Below are positions 25,275 to 34,327 of a DNA stretch of 49,241 nt, in pieces. This stretch comes from Candidatus Amulumruptor caecigallinarius (GTDB taxonomy: Bacteria; Bacteroidota; Bacteroidia; Bacteroidales; Muribaculaceae). A program made the position numbers and the translations under genes. Where the stretch lies: NCBI GenBank assembly GCA_023665605.1, contig JAMPDP010000007.1:1-49241 (forward strand), given 5' to 3'. The stretch's first letter is position 1. The number at the start of each line of letters is the position of its first letter. Below the pieces are notes generated by a model. That model made no database searches. It saw only the letters and a list, made by a program, of their open reading frames with translations, and had not been told where the DNA came from.

Positions 25275-28200
25275 TTGTTGTTGATGAGGTTGGTCATGTT
25301 TACATTTATCACAGCCCCGGAGGAGTGGGCGGTGAGCGACGGGGTCATCTGGCTCTGAACGGTGGCGATGCCTCCGGCGAAGTGCCCGGCGTTGTTGGCG
25401 CTCACCTTGTAGGTCAACACGTATGTGCCCTTGGGGAGCCGGTCAATGAAGATGCGTGTGTCAGAGTCGCCGGGCACCATATAGAATCCCAAGCCCTGAC
25501 TCAGCACCGTGGAGGGGAGCTGCTCGGCGGGCTCGAAGCAGGAGGCGCGTTCATCCACTATGGTCACATAGTCCATGTCGCGCCCGGCCTTGACGGTGAG
25601 TTGTATGGTGACTTCGCTGCCGAGCTGCATAGTGGTGCTTTCGGTCCAGTTCTGTCCGGCGGCGCTCGCCTTGGGGTCGGCCACGAGGATAGCTTTCTCG
25701 ATGCTCAGGTCGGGGATGGAGTGGGCCTTTACGTCGGTGGCAGTCTGCTCATAGCGGCTCACCACGGCACCCCACGAGGGGAGTCCCCTCTCATGGCTGA
25801 TGGTGAGCTGCGCGGCGGTGGCGGCGATGGGCTGCGTGAAGAAGCCGGAGCCGTAGTCGGCACGCTCCACCTCCAGCGGCTTGCCGTCAATCTCCACCTT
25901 GACATCCTTTGACGGAGCAATCCAGGTGGGTGAAGTGGTGAGCAGGCCGGCCACGATGAGCGATGCGTCGGGGGTGTTGCCCCAGTCGGTAGCTTCCTTT
26001 TGGAAGATGATCCACTGGCGTATGGCATCCACCTCGCTGCCGCGGCTTTTCAGCACGAAGTAGGTGCGGAGGATATGGGTCTGACCAAGCAGGTCAACCC
26101 CCTCCCACCACATACCGCGCTCGGGCGACGTCATGGCATACTCGGTGAGCGATGCCAACGCCTCGCGGCCGATGTCGCCGTACCCGTGGTTCTCCAGCAG
26201 CAGCGCCACGCGGGCCTTCATCACCGTTCCGTAGTTCTTCCAGCCGGCGCGGGCCTCGCGCAGGGCGGCAAGCGATGCCTGATGTGCCCCCCGGCTCTCG
26301 GTGTAGCTGAAAGCCTCGCGCAGCAGCGCGTAGCTTATGAAAGAGCTCTGAGGGTATTTGCGGTAACGCTCGGCGGCCAGGGAGTCGACGTACTCCACGG
26401 CGCGGCGGGTCATGTCGTTAAACTCGCGGTCGTCGGGCATCCACCCCATCTCGTTGAGGGCACCTATGAGGGTGAGCACCCTCTCGGTGGCCCACTCTGA
26501 GGTGACAGTGCTCTGAGGCAGCCAGCGCCAGCCGCCGTCAGGTTGTTGCAGCTCGCGGAGCTTGGCTATGGCCTGTGTGGCGGCTTTGTCGGCGTTGTCG
26601 CCACTGAGCAGCAGCGTCAGGCGTGACATTCGTTCGCTGTCGGAGCGTGCCTGGCGCACCCATGGCGTAGCGGCAAGCATCAGCTGCTTGAGCTGCGGAT
26701 TGCGCTCAAGCATGGAGGTAAGGGTGGAGTCGCCGCGGTCACTCTCGCTCCACTCTTTGATGGCATCACGGATGGCCGGGTAACGCTCCACAACGTTTTT
26801 CGCCACGAGGCTCATCAGCAGGTTGGAGGCAGCTTCGGTGGCACTGGTGGCATTGGCCTCGGAGAGGGTGGGCAGTGCGAGCACGCAGAGCCACAGTGGG
26901 TTGTCGCAATACTGGAGTGTGCGCATTGCGTCTGCCGGTGCCGGCTCGATGGCGAGGTTGACTGAGGCTGAGTCGGTGTGGATGTAGAAAGGCTGTGACT
27001 CTATCACTGAGGCAGCGGAGGTGAGCACGGGGATGGTGGCCATCTCGCCGTCGGTGAATGTGCCGCTCTGCGCGCTCACCTTGAGTTGGAGCATGCTCCC
27101 GCCGGGGAGCTTTACCTCCACTGGGACGCCCACGGTCTGCGAGGCTCCGGCAGTCACGGTGACATTGCTGCTCCCCGTGGCCACCACGCGACCGCTTGTC
27201 ATGTCGATAGCCTCGGCCCTCACGCAGGCGGTGAGGGCGGAGTCAGTCTTGTTATATACGCTTGACAGCAGTTCCAGCCGGTCGCCCGAGCGCACGAAGC
27301 GCGGCAGGTTGGGCTGCACCATCAGCGGCTTGGAGGCCACGATGGTGCGCTTGGCGGAGGCGGTGAGCAGGTCACGGGTGAACGCCACCACGTCAAGTTG
27401 CCAGGTTGTGACGGCGTTGGGCAGTGTCACCTCCATCTCCAGATTGCCCTGTGCATCGGTGACAAGCAGCGGCTTGAACAGTGCGAGCGGTATCTCTGAC
27501 GGTCGGTAGTCTATGTCGGGCATCGTGGGAACAGTCCCGGGTGTGCCGCTGCCGGTGTCGGTCGCTGCGTCCGCACTCTCGGCCACGGCCACTTCTACTT
27601 CCTCCTTCATCTCATTGACGGCCATCAAGTCAATCTCCCCCTCACCGCTTTCAGCCTTGGCCATCATGGGTGCGGATGACATCTTCATCTGCGCATTTGC
27701 GTATGTCCCCCGGATGCGGATAGTCCCGCCGGTGAGCGACCGTCCCCAGAGCTGCCAGTCGGGCAGGGTGAGTTGGGGGAACTCGGCGTGATTCACATTG
27801 CTCCAGGCAGAGGCATGGAGTGTCCCGCGATAAGGGGCATTGTAGGTGATTATGTCAAGCACACCGGGCGATGTGGCGAAGCTGAAATCGGCCTTACGGA
27901 GCTTGTCGAGGGCTTTGCTGTACATATCCATCATCACGGCACCCTCCACCGGCGTTCCGTCCTCATACTCCAGGCGGAAGCGCCAGGTGTCAGTGGCCTG
28001 CGGCTCGGTGCGGTCACGCAGGGTGGTGGTGACAAGACGCAGCTTGCGCTCTGAGTCTTTGCGGGTGAGCCACACGGACGCTTCGCCGCTCTTGAAGTCG
28101 CGGATGGAGTAGAGCGACACTGTGGCATGATCAAGCCCGGCGGGGAGCTTGACATCTACGTCGGTCATGCCGCCGGAGCTTTTGAGCCAGCGACGCTCCT

Positions 28201-30925
28201 TTACCTTGCTGTTGGCGGGGTCATAGATGGTCAGCAGCACATGGCTCTCACCGGCAGGCGTACCGTAGTGGATGGTGGCTTTCCCGTCATTAGGTGTGGT
28301 GATGCGTTGCTGCGGGGTCCACACTGCGGCATCCGTTGGCGACTGCGCCCCCTTGGCGAGCGAGTAGAGGGTGATAATTCCCGCGCTCACCGGCTCGGAG
28401 TCGGGGATAGAGGGCACGTCCAGCTTCACCTCATACCGTCCGGGCGTGAGGGCCGCGAGGTCAAGGCTCGGTGCAGCGGAGCTGAATGTGCCGGTGGCCA
28501 CGGCAACGCCGTTGCTGTCGTTAGTGCTCTCCTTGCCGGCGAGGTACACGCGATAGCGCACATCTGCCGTCAGTGGCTTGCCGTTGACATCCGTCAGGGT
28601 GAAGGCGTTGGGAACCACCGGCTTGCCCAATTCGGCATTACCGGGGAGCGTGACGCTCAGCAGGCAGAGCTTGCTCTTGGCAAAGCCCGCGGTGGCGCGC
28701 TGCGACTCTCCGGATGGGCTCACGGCGGTGACAGCGGCGGTAAACACGCCGCGAGGATAGGGTGCGGAGGCGAGCACTGAGTCGGCCACGGCAAACTCAA
28801 ATGTGCCGTCAGCCGCCGAGGTGGTCTTGGCGGTGTAGAATGACAGTGAGGGCTGCGAACTCCACCAACAGAAGCGGGCGTTGTCTGAGCTCAGGTTGAG
28901 GTTCACCTCGCAGCCGCCCAGGACCATGCCGGTGTATGTGTCAAGCCGTCCCTTGATGAGGTAGCTCCCCGTGGCGTCGGGGCGAGGCTGCTCCAGTGTC
29001 ACCTGATAGGTGGGGAGCTTGTAGTCGCTCACCTCCAAGGGGGTATAGACGGTGGCTAAGATCTTCCCCTTTTTCCCCTTTTCGCCATGCTCGCGCAGGG
29101 TCATGTAGAGTGTGAATGTGCCGGGCAGACGGTCGGCGGGCAGTGTGAACGTTCCGCTGACGCGGCCCCAATGGTCGGTCACGGCCTCTACCGAGGTGAT
29201 TTCCTCATAATTGGCATCGCGCAGCGCCACGGTCACGGGCTGTCCCTCGGTGAGGCTCAGCGCGTAGCCTTCGGTGACGTAGAATACGCCGGCCCACTCC
29301 ACGGAGTCGCCGGGATGATAGAGCGGCAGCGAGGTGAATCCTTCGCCGCGCCACTCCTTGATAGGGTACTTGCCACCTTGCACTCCACCCCACAGATTTA
29401 CGGGGTTGGAGATGTCTGACCCGCTGCGGGCATAGACGAATGACTTCACCCCGGCGGGGAGCGCAAATCCACCCTCGGCATCCGTGGCACCGAGCTTTGT
29501 CGACACCCACGTCATGTCGGGGCGGTGGTAGTTAAACACGTTCACTCCCTTCTGCGGCTTGCCGCTGAAGCCATCCACTACATAGAGGTTGTGGCTCTCC
29601 AGCGACGCATCGAAGGGGGCGAGCTTGGTGCAGGTCACCACGCGCATATTCTGCTGTGCGGACTCTGTGCTCTGTCCGGGGTAGCTCACCGTCAGTGAGT
29701 AATAGCCGGGCTTGTCGATGGTGACTTCCGTCACGCTCTTGGCCGTAAAGGGCACATTGCCGGATGCCGTGCACGGATATTCGCGTATCAACTTTATCCC
29801 TTTCACCTTGGCGGGGTCAAGGTTGCTCTGGTTTACTGTCACCCCCTCGGGGAGTTTCCAGAGGGTAATTACATAGTCGCTGACGTTGCCCACATTAGCT
29901 GTCACCACCATCGGCATTCCGGGATACACGGTGAGAGGTGCCTGGATGTTGACTCTCCCGGCGGCCAGGGCGGCAAGAATGTCATCCACGGCTCCGATGC
30001 GGAAGTAGCCGGGGTAACGGCTCTTGACGGACTCGGCGGCGGCATACATACGCTTACGCTCAGCTTCGCCGGCGGCATACGGGTCCATGGCCACAACCAC
30101 CTCGGCGGCGGCAGGCGTTAACCCGATGGTGCGGTCAAACAAGGTGGCGAGCCGAGCAAAGCGGCTGTCGCTGTCTCCGTCATTGCCCGTCAAGGCATTG
30201 TCGGCCTCGGAGTTCATACGCCGAAGCTCCCACAGTGTCTGTTCGGCGGGGTTGGAGGCATTGGCTTCCACCATCTTGGTGAGCAGTGCGTTGAGGGCTT
30301 TGCGCGAGGCTTCATTGGCGCGTCCTAACCGCTCGTAGATGGCGGCGGCACGGTCTGCCGTGAAGTCAAGGAGGGTGGGCTTGTACACCTCCACGGCCTC
30401 GGGCTGATACTCTATCACCCCCTGCATGGTGGTGACGGGGGCACTCAGGGCATCGCCGGCGCTCAGGGCTGACGCTAACAGCGAGGTGATGCGCTCCGTC
30501 ATCTGCGCGCCGGTCCATGTGCGGTAGTCAGAGCCGGCAGCTGCGGTGGTCACGGGCCGCTCGTCATACTTGCTGCGCTCTGAGGTGTACACGTTGGTGT
30601 ATACCTGTGCAAGCAGCAGGTCGAGCAGCGCGGCGGTGGCGCGGTCGCTCTCCTTGGCGCGAAGCGCGGCTATACGTTCTGTCACAGCCGGGATATTGTC
30701 TGTGCTTATGGCTGTCTCGGCAAGTGACAGGTTGAGCAGTGCGCGCAGCATGGCGCGTGAGTCGGTGGCTTTTGACAGCTGCTCTCTTGAGTCGCTCTCC
30801 ACGGTGCGGGGATAAGCGAAGTCAGGACGGGCATAAAGGTCAGAAGCCGCAAAGGCCCCGGCGGAGCACATTGCGGCAAAACATGCGGTGGCAAGCCCCG
30901 CAAAAGCTCTCAGTGGTCTGTTCAT
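25271..30925 (-). CDS. Bacterial alpha-2-macroglobulin-like protein (no thioester)
   Basis: Very large exported protein of 1884 residues with a signal peptide ending AFA (about 27). Macroglobulin (MG) beta-domains follow; MG2-like segments include YKLPTYQVTLEQPRPDATG. The A2M signature region is near 1170-1215, with TTWQLDVVAFTRD and PNLPRFVRSGDRLELL. The helical thioester domain begins near 1345, but the reactive CxEQ motif is missing: the position reads LPTLSEANATSATEA, as in other thioester-less Bacteroidetes members. It therefore cannot trap proteases covalently. Start and stop overlap the LTxxQ and DUF1573 genes by 4 bases each. The likely role is periplasmic or outer-membrane protection; which protease or partner it meets is unknown. 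Confidence 0.93.
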   Translation of the reverse strand: MNRPLRAFAGLATACFAAMCSAGAFAASDLYARPDFAYPRTVESDSREQLSKATDSRAMLRALLNLSLAETAISTDNIPAVTERIAALRAKESDRATAALLDLLLAQVYTNVYTSERSKYDERPVTTAAAGSDYRTWTGAQMTERITSLLASALSAGDALSAPVTTMQGVIEYQPEAVEVYKPTLLDFTADRAAAIYERLGRANEASRKALNALLTKMVEANASNPAEQTLWELRRMNSEADNALTGNDGDSDSRFARLATLFDRTIGLTPAAAEVVVAMDPYAAGEAERKRMYAAAESVKSRYPGYFRIGAVDDILAALAAGRVNIQAPLTVYPGMPMVVTANVGNVSDYVITLWKLPEGVTVNQSNLDPAKVKGIKLIREYPCTASGNVPFTAKSVTEVTIDKPGYYSLTVSYPGQSTESAQQNMRVVTCTKLAPFDASLESHNLYVVDGFSGKPQKGVNVFNYHRPDMTWVSTKLGATDAEGGFALPAGVKSFVYARSGSDISNPVNLWGGVQGGKYPIKEWRGEGFTSLPLYHPGDSVEWAGVFYVTEGYALSLTEGQPVTVALRDANYEEITSVEAVTDHWGRVSGTFTLPADRLPGTFTLYMTLREHGEKGKKGKILATVYTPLEVSDYKLPTYQVTLEQPRPDATGSYLIKGRLDTYTGMVLGGCEVNLNLSSDNARFCWWSSQPSLSFYTAKTTSAADGTFEFAVADSVLASAPYPRGVFTAAVTAVSPSGESQRATAGFAKSKLCLLSVTLPGNAELGKPVVPNAFTLTDVNGKPLTADVRYRVYLAGKESTNDSNGVAVATGTFSSAAPSLDLAALTPGRYEVKLDVPSIPDSEPVSAGIITLYSLAKGAQSPTDAAVWTPQQRITTPNDGKATIHYGTPAGESHVLLTIYDPANSKVKERRWLKSSGGMTDVDVKLPAGLDHATVSLYSIRDFKSGEASVWLTRKDSERKLRLVTTTLRDRTEPQATDTWRFRLEYEDGTPVEGAVMMDMYSKALDKLRKADFSFATSPGVLDIITYNAPYRGTLHASAWSNVNHAEFPQLTLPDWQLWGRSLTGGTIRIRGTYANAQMKMSSAPMMAKAESGEGEIDLMAVNEMKEEVEVAVAESADAATDTGSGTPGTVPTMPDIDYRPSEIPLALFKPLLVTDAQGNLEMEVTLPNAVTTWQLDVVAFTRDLLTASAKRTIVASKPLMVQPNLPRFVRSGDRLELLSSVYNKTDSALTACVRAEAIDMTSGRVVATGSSNVTVTAGASQTVGVPVEVKLPGGSMLQLKVSAQSGTFTDGEMATIPVLTSAASVIESQPFYIHTDSASVNLAIEPAPADAMRTLQYCDNPLWLCVLALPTLSEANATSATEAASNLLMSLVAKNVVERYPAIRDAIKEWSESDRGDSTLTSMLERNPQLKQLMLAATPWVRQARSDSERMSRLTLLLSGDNADKAATQAIAKLRELQQPDGGWRWLPQSTVTSEWATERVLTLIGALNEMGWMPDDREFNDMTRRAVEYVDSLAAERYRKYPQSSFISYALLREAFSYTESRGAHQASLAALREARAGWKNYGTVMKARVALLLENHGYGDIGREALASLTEYAMTSPERGMWWEGVDLLGQTHILRTYFVLKSRGSEVDAIRQWIIFQKEATDWGNTPDASLIVAGLLTTSPTWIAPSKDVKVEIDGKPLEVERADYGSGFFTQPIAATAAQLTISHERGLPSWGAVVSRYEQTATDVKAHSIPDLSIEKAILVADPKASAAGQNWTESTTMQLGSEVTIQLTVKAGRDMDYVTIVDERASCFEPAEQLPSTVLSQGLGFYMVPGDSDTRIFIDRLPKGTYVLTYKVSANNAGHFAGGIATVQSQMTPSLTAHSSGAVINVNMTNLINNK

Positions 30926-31404
30926 GGGCGGGCGTGTTTGCGCAGGTCGCGCATGATCTTGCGCTCGGCGTCGCCGAGTTTGAAGAGCTGGCGCGGGGTG
31001 AGCACTTTCTTGTATTCGTTGAAATATTTCATCTCCAGATTGCCCACACCCTGAGCGGCCTCTACCTCCAGCCGCGCAGCTTCCACAAGCTCACCATCAG
31101 AAGCCTTGGCTTTGGCGTTGACAGCCTTGCGGGCCTTGCGGGCCTTGGCGTAGAGATTGCGGCGGTCGCGGTCAAGAGCGTCATAGAGCGCGAAGAACTG
31201 TGTCTTCTGCTCCTCCTTCAGCTCAAGCTCGCGTGCCAGGATGTCATGCTTGTAGTCTGCCATCTCGGCCTCCCAGCGCTGCCGCTCGGCAGGGGTGGAG
31301 GGGCGCTTCTGTTGCTCGCCGGCGCGGGCACTCATGGTCACGGCCAGCACCATGACCATCATAGTCAAGGCGCGGTGCCACCGGGGGGATATGCAGTGTT
31401 TCAT
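30922..31404 (-). CDS. LTxxQ/Spy-like periplasmic helical protein
   Basis: Exported protein of 160 residues with a signal peptide (about 1-28). The mature part is highly charged and helical, with LELKEEQKTQFFALYDALD (60-78) and LTPRQLFKL (135-143), a spacing and motif like the two LTxxQ repeats of the CpxP/Spy family of periplasmic stress sensors and chaperones. It starts 6 bases after the anti-sigma-like gene stop and overlaps the alpha-2-macroglobulin gene by 4 bases. The similarity is by motif only, but a chaperone or sensor role would fit the sigma/anti-sigma context. Confidence 0.7.
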   Translation of the reverse strand: MKHCISPRWHRALTMMVMVLAVTMSARAGEQQKRPSTPAERQRWEAEMADYKHDILARELELKEEQKTQFFALYDALDRDRRNLYAKARKARKAVNAKAKASDGELVEAARLEVEAAQGVGNLEMKYFNEYKKVLTPRQLFKLGDAERKIMRDLRKHARP

Positions 31405-31410
31405 ATTCTC

Positions 31411-31845
31411 TTAACGCGTTATGGGCTCGGATGGGTCAAAGCCGTTCTCATATAGGTGGTCCATCAGGTCGGTGTCGTCCATGGTACCCGGGGCAGCCTC
31501 GTAGATGTATTCATCCACAAACTGCTGGTCCTGAAGGGCTTGGGCTAAGGCGGGACGGGAGTCGATGCTCAGTCCGGTGGCGGAGCCGGCTCCGAGGCCG
31601 AACACCTGCATCATGCACCACACGCCGGCAAACATCGCCGCCAGATACACGTAGGGGCGCACGCGCTGCCACAGTGACCGCTGCGGGGCCTCCGTGGTGT
31701 CTTCGCGCTCCCACTCCATCTCGGGGAGCTTCGCCGAGATCCGCTCGGCAAGCGTCTCGAAGTACCCGTCAGGCACCTGCATACCGTCACGCCGCTCGGC
31801 GCGCGCCAGGATGTCGGGGAGTTCAGGGGTATCGTTGTGTTTCAT
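31411..31845 (-). CDS. Anti-sigma-like single-pass membrane protein
   Basis: Protein of 144 residues with a cytoplasmic N-terminus of about 60 residues carrying VPDGYFETLAERI (24-36), a motif common in Bacteroidetes proteins encoded next to ECF sigma factors, one transmembrane helix (about 65-84, YVYLAAMFAGVWCMMQVFGL) and an acidic periplasmic tail with a TDLMDHLYENGFDPSEPI end. No zinc-binding HxxxCxxC anti-sigma motif is present. It lies 79 bases downstream of the sigma factor gene and 6 bases before the LTxxQ gene. A role in restraining the sigma factor is inferred from location and topology. Confidence 0.7.
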   Translation of the reverse strand: MKHNDTPELPDILARAERRDGMQVPDGYFETLAERISAKLPEMEWEREDTTEAPQRSLWQRVRPYVYLAAMFAGVWCMMQVFGLGAGSATGLSIDSRPALAQALQDQQFVDEYIYEAAPGTMDDTDLMDHLYENGFDPSEPITR

Positions 31846-31924
31846 TGCTGTCTGTCATGGCCGCTGTCACATATGCGCGGCTTCACTCTGTTTGACTGCT
31901 TTGTGGCGCCAAGGTTTAACACAA

Positions 31925-32500
31925 TCACTCCAGCTCGCTGAAATGCTTCTCTATCTTCTTGACGGCAAGGTGATAAGATGCCTTCAACGCCCCGACACTC
32001 GTGCCAAGGATTTCTGACATCTGCTCATACTTCATGTCGTCGTAATACTTCATGTTAAACACCAGCCGTTGCTTCTCGGGCAGTTCGGCCACGGCCTTTC
32101 GGAGCTCCAAGGCCAGCTCGTCGCCATCCACATGCTCGTCGGCAGCGATGGTGTTGACTATCATCGAGCTCTCGTCGTCGATGCTCACGTCAAGGCGCTT
32201 GCGCTGACGTTCCAGGAAGGTCAGGCTCTCATTGATGGCTATCTTGTGGAGCCACGTCGACAACTTGGCCTCGCCGCGGAAGCCGTCGAGGCTCTGCCAC
32301 GCCTTGATGAAGGTGTTCTGCACCAGGTCATCGGCATCGTCATGGTTGTTGACCATGCGGCGTATCTGCCAATAGAGCTGCGGGCCGTACAGGCGCATCA
32401 CGTCGGCAAACGCCGCGCGGGCCTGCTGCGGGTCGCGCAGACGCGACACCAGCGGCGCGTCATCTATGGCCGGGGCTTTGGCGGGTTTGTCGGGGTTCAT
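31925..32500 (-). CDS. ECF-type RNA polymerase sigma factor
   Basis: Sigma-70 family extracytoplasmic-function sigma factor of 191 residues. Region 2 contains QLYWQIRRMVNNHDDADDLV and QNTFIKAWQSLDGFRGEAKLSTWL (split here); region 4 contains LPEKQRLVFNMKYYDDMKYE and the HTH EILGTSVGALKASYHLAVKKIE. The ATG at 32500 was chosen because the frame further upstream lacks sigma-like sequence and reaches back toward the def gene. It is followed on the same strand by an anti-sigma-like protein, an LTxxQ protein, alpha-2-macroglobulin and two DUF1573 genes, which are the probable regulon and may be self-controlled. No target promoter sequence is apparent by eye. Confidence 0.92.
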   Translation of the reverse strand: MNPDKPAKAPAIDDAPLVSRLRDPQQARAAFADVMRLYGPQLYWQIRRMVNNHDDADDLVQNTFIKAWQSLDGFRGEAKLSTWLHKIAINESLTFLERQRKRLDVSIDDESSMIVNTIAADEHVDGDELALELRKAVAELPEKQRLVFNMKYYDDMKYEQMSEILGTSVGALKASYHLAVKKIEKHFSELE

Positions 32501-32531
32501 GGCTATGAGGCTTGTTGGTTGGTTGCGGTGG

Positions 32532-33101
32532 TCAGCGGCGTCCCTTCTGAGGTGTGGCATACACTGCCGGGTATGAAGCGCGGGTCTTGCCGGAGGCTAT
32601 GTTGCGCAGCTTCCCGGAGATCAGCTGACGCCGGATGGGTGACACGCGGTCGGTGTACACCTTGCCCTCCAGATGGTCATACTCATGCTGTATCACCCTC
32701 GCGGCGAAGCCGGTGAACTCCTGCTCGTGCGGCTCGAAATCCTCGTCCACCCAGCTCAGGCGCACATGCTCCACGCGGCTCACGTTCTCCGACAGCCCGG
32801 GCAGGCTCAGGCACCCCTCGCTGCGGCTCACCTCGGGGCCGTCGAGCACTTCGAGGCGCGGGTTGATGAGGGTCATCTTCAGCCCCTCGCACTCTGCGAA
32901 GTCCTCGCCAAGCGGCGAGGCGTCAATCACTATGATGCGGTCATTGCGGCCTATCTGAGGGGCGGCAAGGCCGATGCCCTCAGTGGCATACATCGTGTCA
33001 TACATCTGCGCCACCAGCTCTTTCAGCCCCTCGTAGTCGGGGCCTATATCCTCCGACACCTTGCGGAGCACCGGGTGGCCATACATATATACTTTTAGCA
33101 T
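32532..33101 (-). CDS. def: Peptide deformylase
   Basis: Fe2+-dependent enzyme that removes the formyl group from the N-terminal Met of new proteins. All three active-site motifs are intact: EGIGLAAPQIG (residues 41-51), EGCLSL (95-100, metal-binding Cys) and QHEYDH (138-143, two His ligands and catalytic Glu). The 189-residue length is normal. The ECF sigma gene starts 31 bases after its stop. Immediately upstream of its ATG lies the AT-rich gap with palindromic repeat copy 2. Confidence 0.97.
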   Translation of the reverse strand: MLKVYMYGHPVLRKVSEDIGPDYEGLKELVAQMYDTMYATEGIGLAAPQIGRNDRIIVIDASPLGEDFAECEGLKMTLINPRLEVLDGPEVSRSEGCLSLPGLSENVSRVEHVRLSWVDEDFEPHEQEFTGFAARVIQHEYDHLEGKVYTDRVSPIRRQLISGKLRNIASGKTRASYPAVYATPQKGRR

Positions 33102-33123
33102 ACTGCAAAAATACGCATTTTTT

Positions 33124-33149
33124 AGAGGTTGTTTTTAAACAAGCTCTTA
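33124..33149. repeat. Palindromic intergenic repeat, copy 2
   Basis: AGAGGTTGTTT (33124-33134) and AAACAAGCTCT (33137-33147) form an 11-base stem with one mismatch and a 2-base centre, starting at the stop codon of the TRIC gene. The core TTGTTTTTAAACAA is identical to copies at 6171-6198 and 34291-34316. On the transcribed strand it is followed by a run of A, not T. Confidence 0.72.
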
Positions 33150-33779
33150 TTTCTTACTCAGCTTCTCGGGCGCGGGGAGCAGCCGGGGCAACGACAGTGA
33201 GTAGCGTAGAGCGAGCACGCGGAGCACTATGATGGTGGCGGCGCAACCAAGCTGTTGCAGGTAGGCACTGGCCCCGAAGTAGAGCAACAACCAGTAGACA
33301 AGCGCCCCCGCCAGACACGCCGTGGCGTAAATATCCTTGCGAAACACCAACGGCTCTTCGTTGATGAGGATGTCGCGGATCACACCGCCGAAAGCACCGG
33401 TGATCACGCCCATCACGGTGGCCACCCACATCGGGTAGCCTACGGCGAGAGTCTTCTGTATGCCGATGACGCAGAACAGGGCCAGACCAACGCTGTCAAA
33501 CGTGAACAGCAGTTTGTCACGCCTCACCAGGAAGCTCCTGAACAGTATCACCAACAGCAGCGACAGCGCCGTCACGGCAAGATACCACCAGGTCTGCATC
33601 CAGAACACCGGGATGTCAAGCAGCACGTCACGCAGCGTGCCGCCACCGATGGCCGTCACAAGACCCACTATGTAGGCCCCGAACCAGTCAAAGCTCTTGG
33701 CGGCGGCAAGGCGGATGCCGCTCACGGCAAACGCCACTGTCCCCGCCACCTCGATGATGAAGAGCAGTGTGTCTTCCAT
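33147..33779 (-). CDS. TRIC-type cation channel family protein (YadS/UPF0126-like)
   Basis: Integral membrane protein of 210 residues with seven predicted helices in two repeats of the UPF0126 glycine-rich domain: AGTVAFAVSGIRLAAAKSFD with GLVTAIGGGTLRDVLLD in the first half, and VGLALFCVIGIQKTLAVGY with GVITGAFGGVIRDILINEEP in the second. The GGGTLRD/GGVIRD pair is the family signature. Prokaryotic TRIC relatives form trimeric monovalent-cation channels. Its ATG overlaps the ribH stop (33779-33781), so it is translationally coupled to ribH; no functional link with flavin synthesis is obvious. Confidence 0.93.
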   Translation of the reverse strand: MEDTLLFIIEVAGTVAFAVSGIRLAAAKSFDWFGAYIVGLVTAIGGGTLRDVLLDIPVFWMQTWWYLAVTALSLLLVILFRSFLVRRDKLLFTFDSVGLALFCVIGIQKTLAVGYPMWVATVMGVITGAFGGVIRDILINEEPLVFRKDIYATACLAGALVYWLLLYFGASAYLQQLGCAATIIVLRVLALRYSLSLPRLLPAPEKLSKK

Positions 33780-34261
33780 CAGAGGGCGTCAACGCGACGC
33801 TTGAACGCTATCATCCGCAGCGCGGCTTCGCCGGCTTCGGCTCCCTTGTCGCCGACCTTGCCCCCCTTGATACGGGCCGTGGCCTGTGCGTCGTTCTCCA
33901 CGGTGAGCACGCAGAATATCACCGGCGTATCCACGTCGGCGTTCAGCTGGGTGATACCCTGGGTCACGCTCTGGCACACGTAGTCGAAGTGAGGGGTATC
34001 ACCGCGCACCACGCATCCCACTGCTATCACCGCGTCATACTGGCTGCTCTCAATCAGCTGTGAGGCTCCGAAGGTCAGCTCTATGGTGCCCGGCACCTCG
34101 AAGGTGTCTACATCCTCCTCCTTGAGGCCGTGGCCAAGGAGGGTCTCGCGGGCCGATATGGCAAGCGGCAGGGTGATATGTGAGTTCCACTCGGCGCGGA
34201 CTATCGCCACGCGTGCACCCTCGATGGTGGGTGTCTGGCTGGTTGGTGTTGATTGTGACAT
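33779..34261 (-). CDS. ribH: 6,7-dimethyl-8-ribityllumazine synthase
   Basis: Penultimate enzyme of riboflavin synthesis, joining the ribityl-pyrimidine with 3,4-dihydroxybutanone 4-phosphate; it forms icosahedral or pentameric shells. Diagnostic sequence: VRAEWNSHIT (21-30), VPGTIELTFGASQL (56-69) and the catalytic GCVVRGDTPHFDYVC (82-96, His91). Full-length at 160 residues. A small hairpin, GCAGCC-CCAC-GGCTGC (34271-34286), sits about ten bases before the start; there is no sign of an FMN riboswitch. ribF is on the same strand further on, but other rib genes are absent. Confidence 0.97.
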   Translation of the reverse strand: MSQSTPTSQTPTIEGARVAIVRAEWNSHITLPLAISARETLLGHGLKEEDVDTFEVPGTIELTFGASQLIESSQYDAVIAVGCVVRGDTPHFDYVCQSVTQGITQLNADVDTPVIFCVLTVENDAQATARIKGGKVGDKGAEAGEAALRMIAFKRRVDAL

Positions 34262-34290
34262 ATTCTGATGGCAGCCCCACGGCTGCGGAT

Positions 34291-34316
34291 TTATTTGTTT
34301 TTAAACAACCTCTAAG
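34291..34316. repeat. Palindromic intergenic repeat, copy 3 (one arm partly lost)
   Basis: TTGTTTTTAAACAACCTCT (34295-34313) is identical to 6178-6196, but the outer part of the left arm is replaced by TTATT. It lies 12 bases past the stop of the sigma-54 activator gene, in the gap to ribH, the same placement relative to a stop codon as the other two copies. Confidence 0.7.
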
Positions 34317-34327
34317 TAATGAGATTA

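Noticed and set aside
33147-34261. A functional pairing of the TRIC channel with ribH
   Set aside because: The stop/start overlap shows co-translation, but no known biology links the two, so no finding is claimed.
34262-34290. A possible FMN riboswitch upstream of ribH
   Set aside because: Only a 6-base-pair hairpin is present; the space is far too short for the riboswitch and its conserved core is absent.
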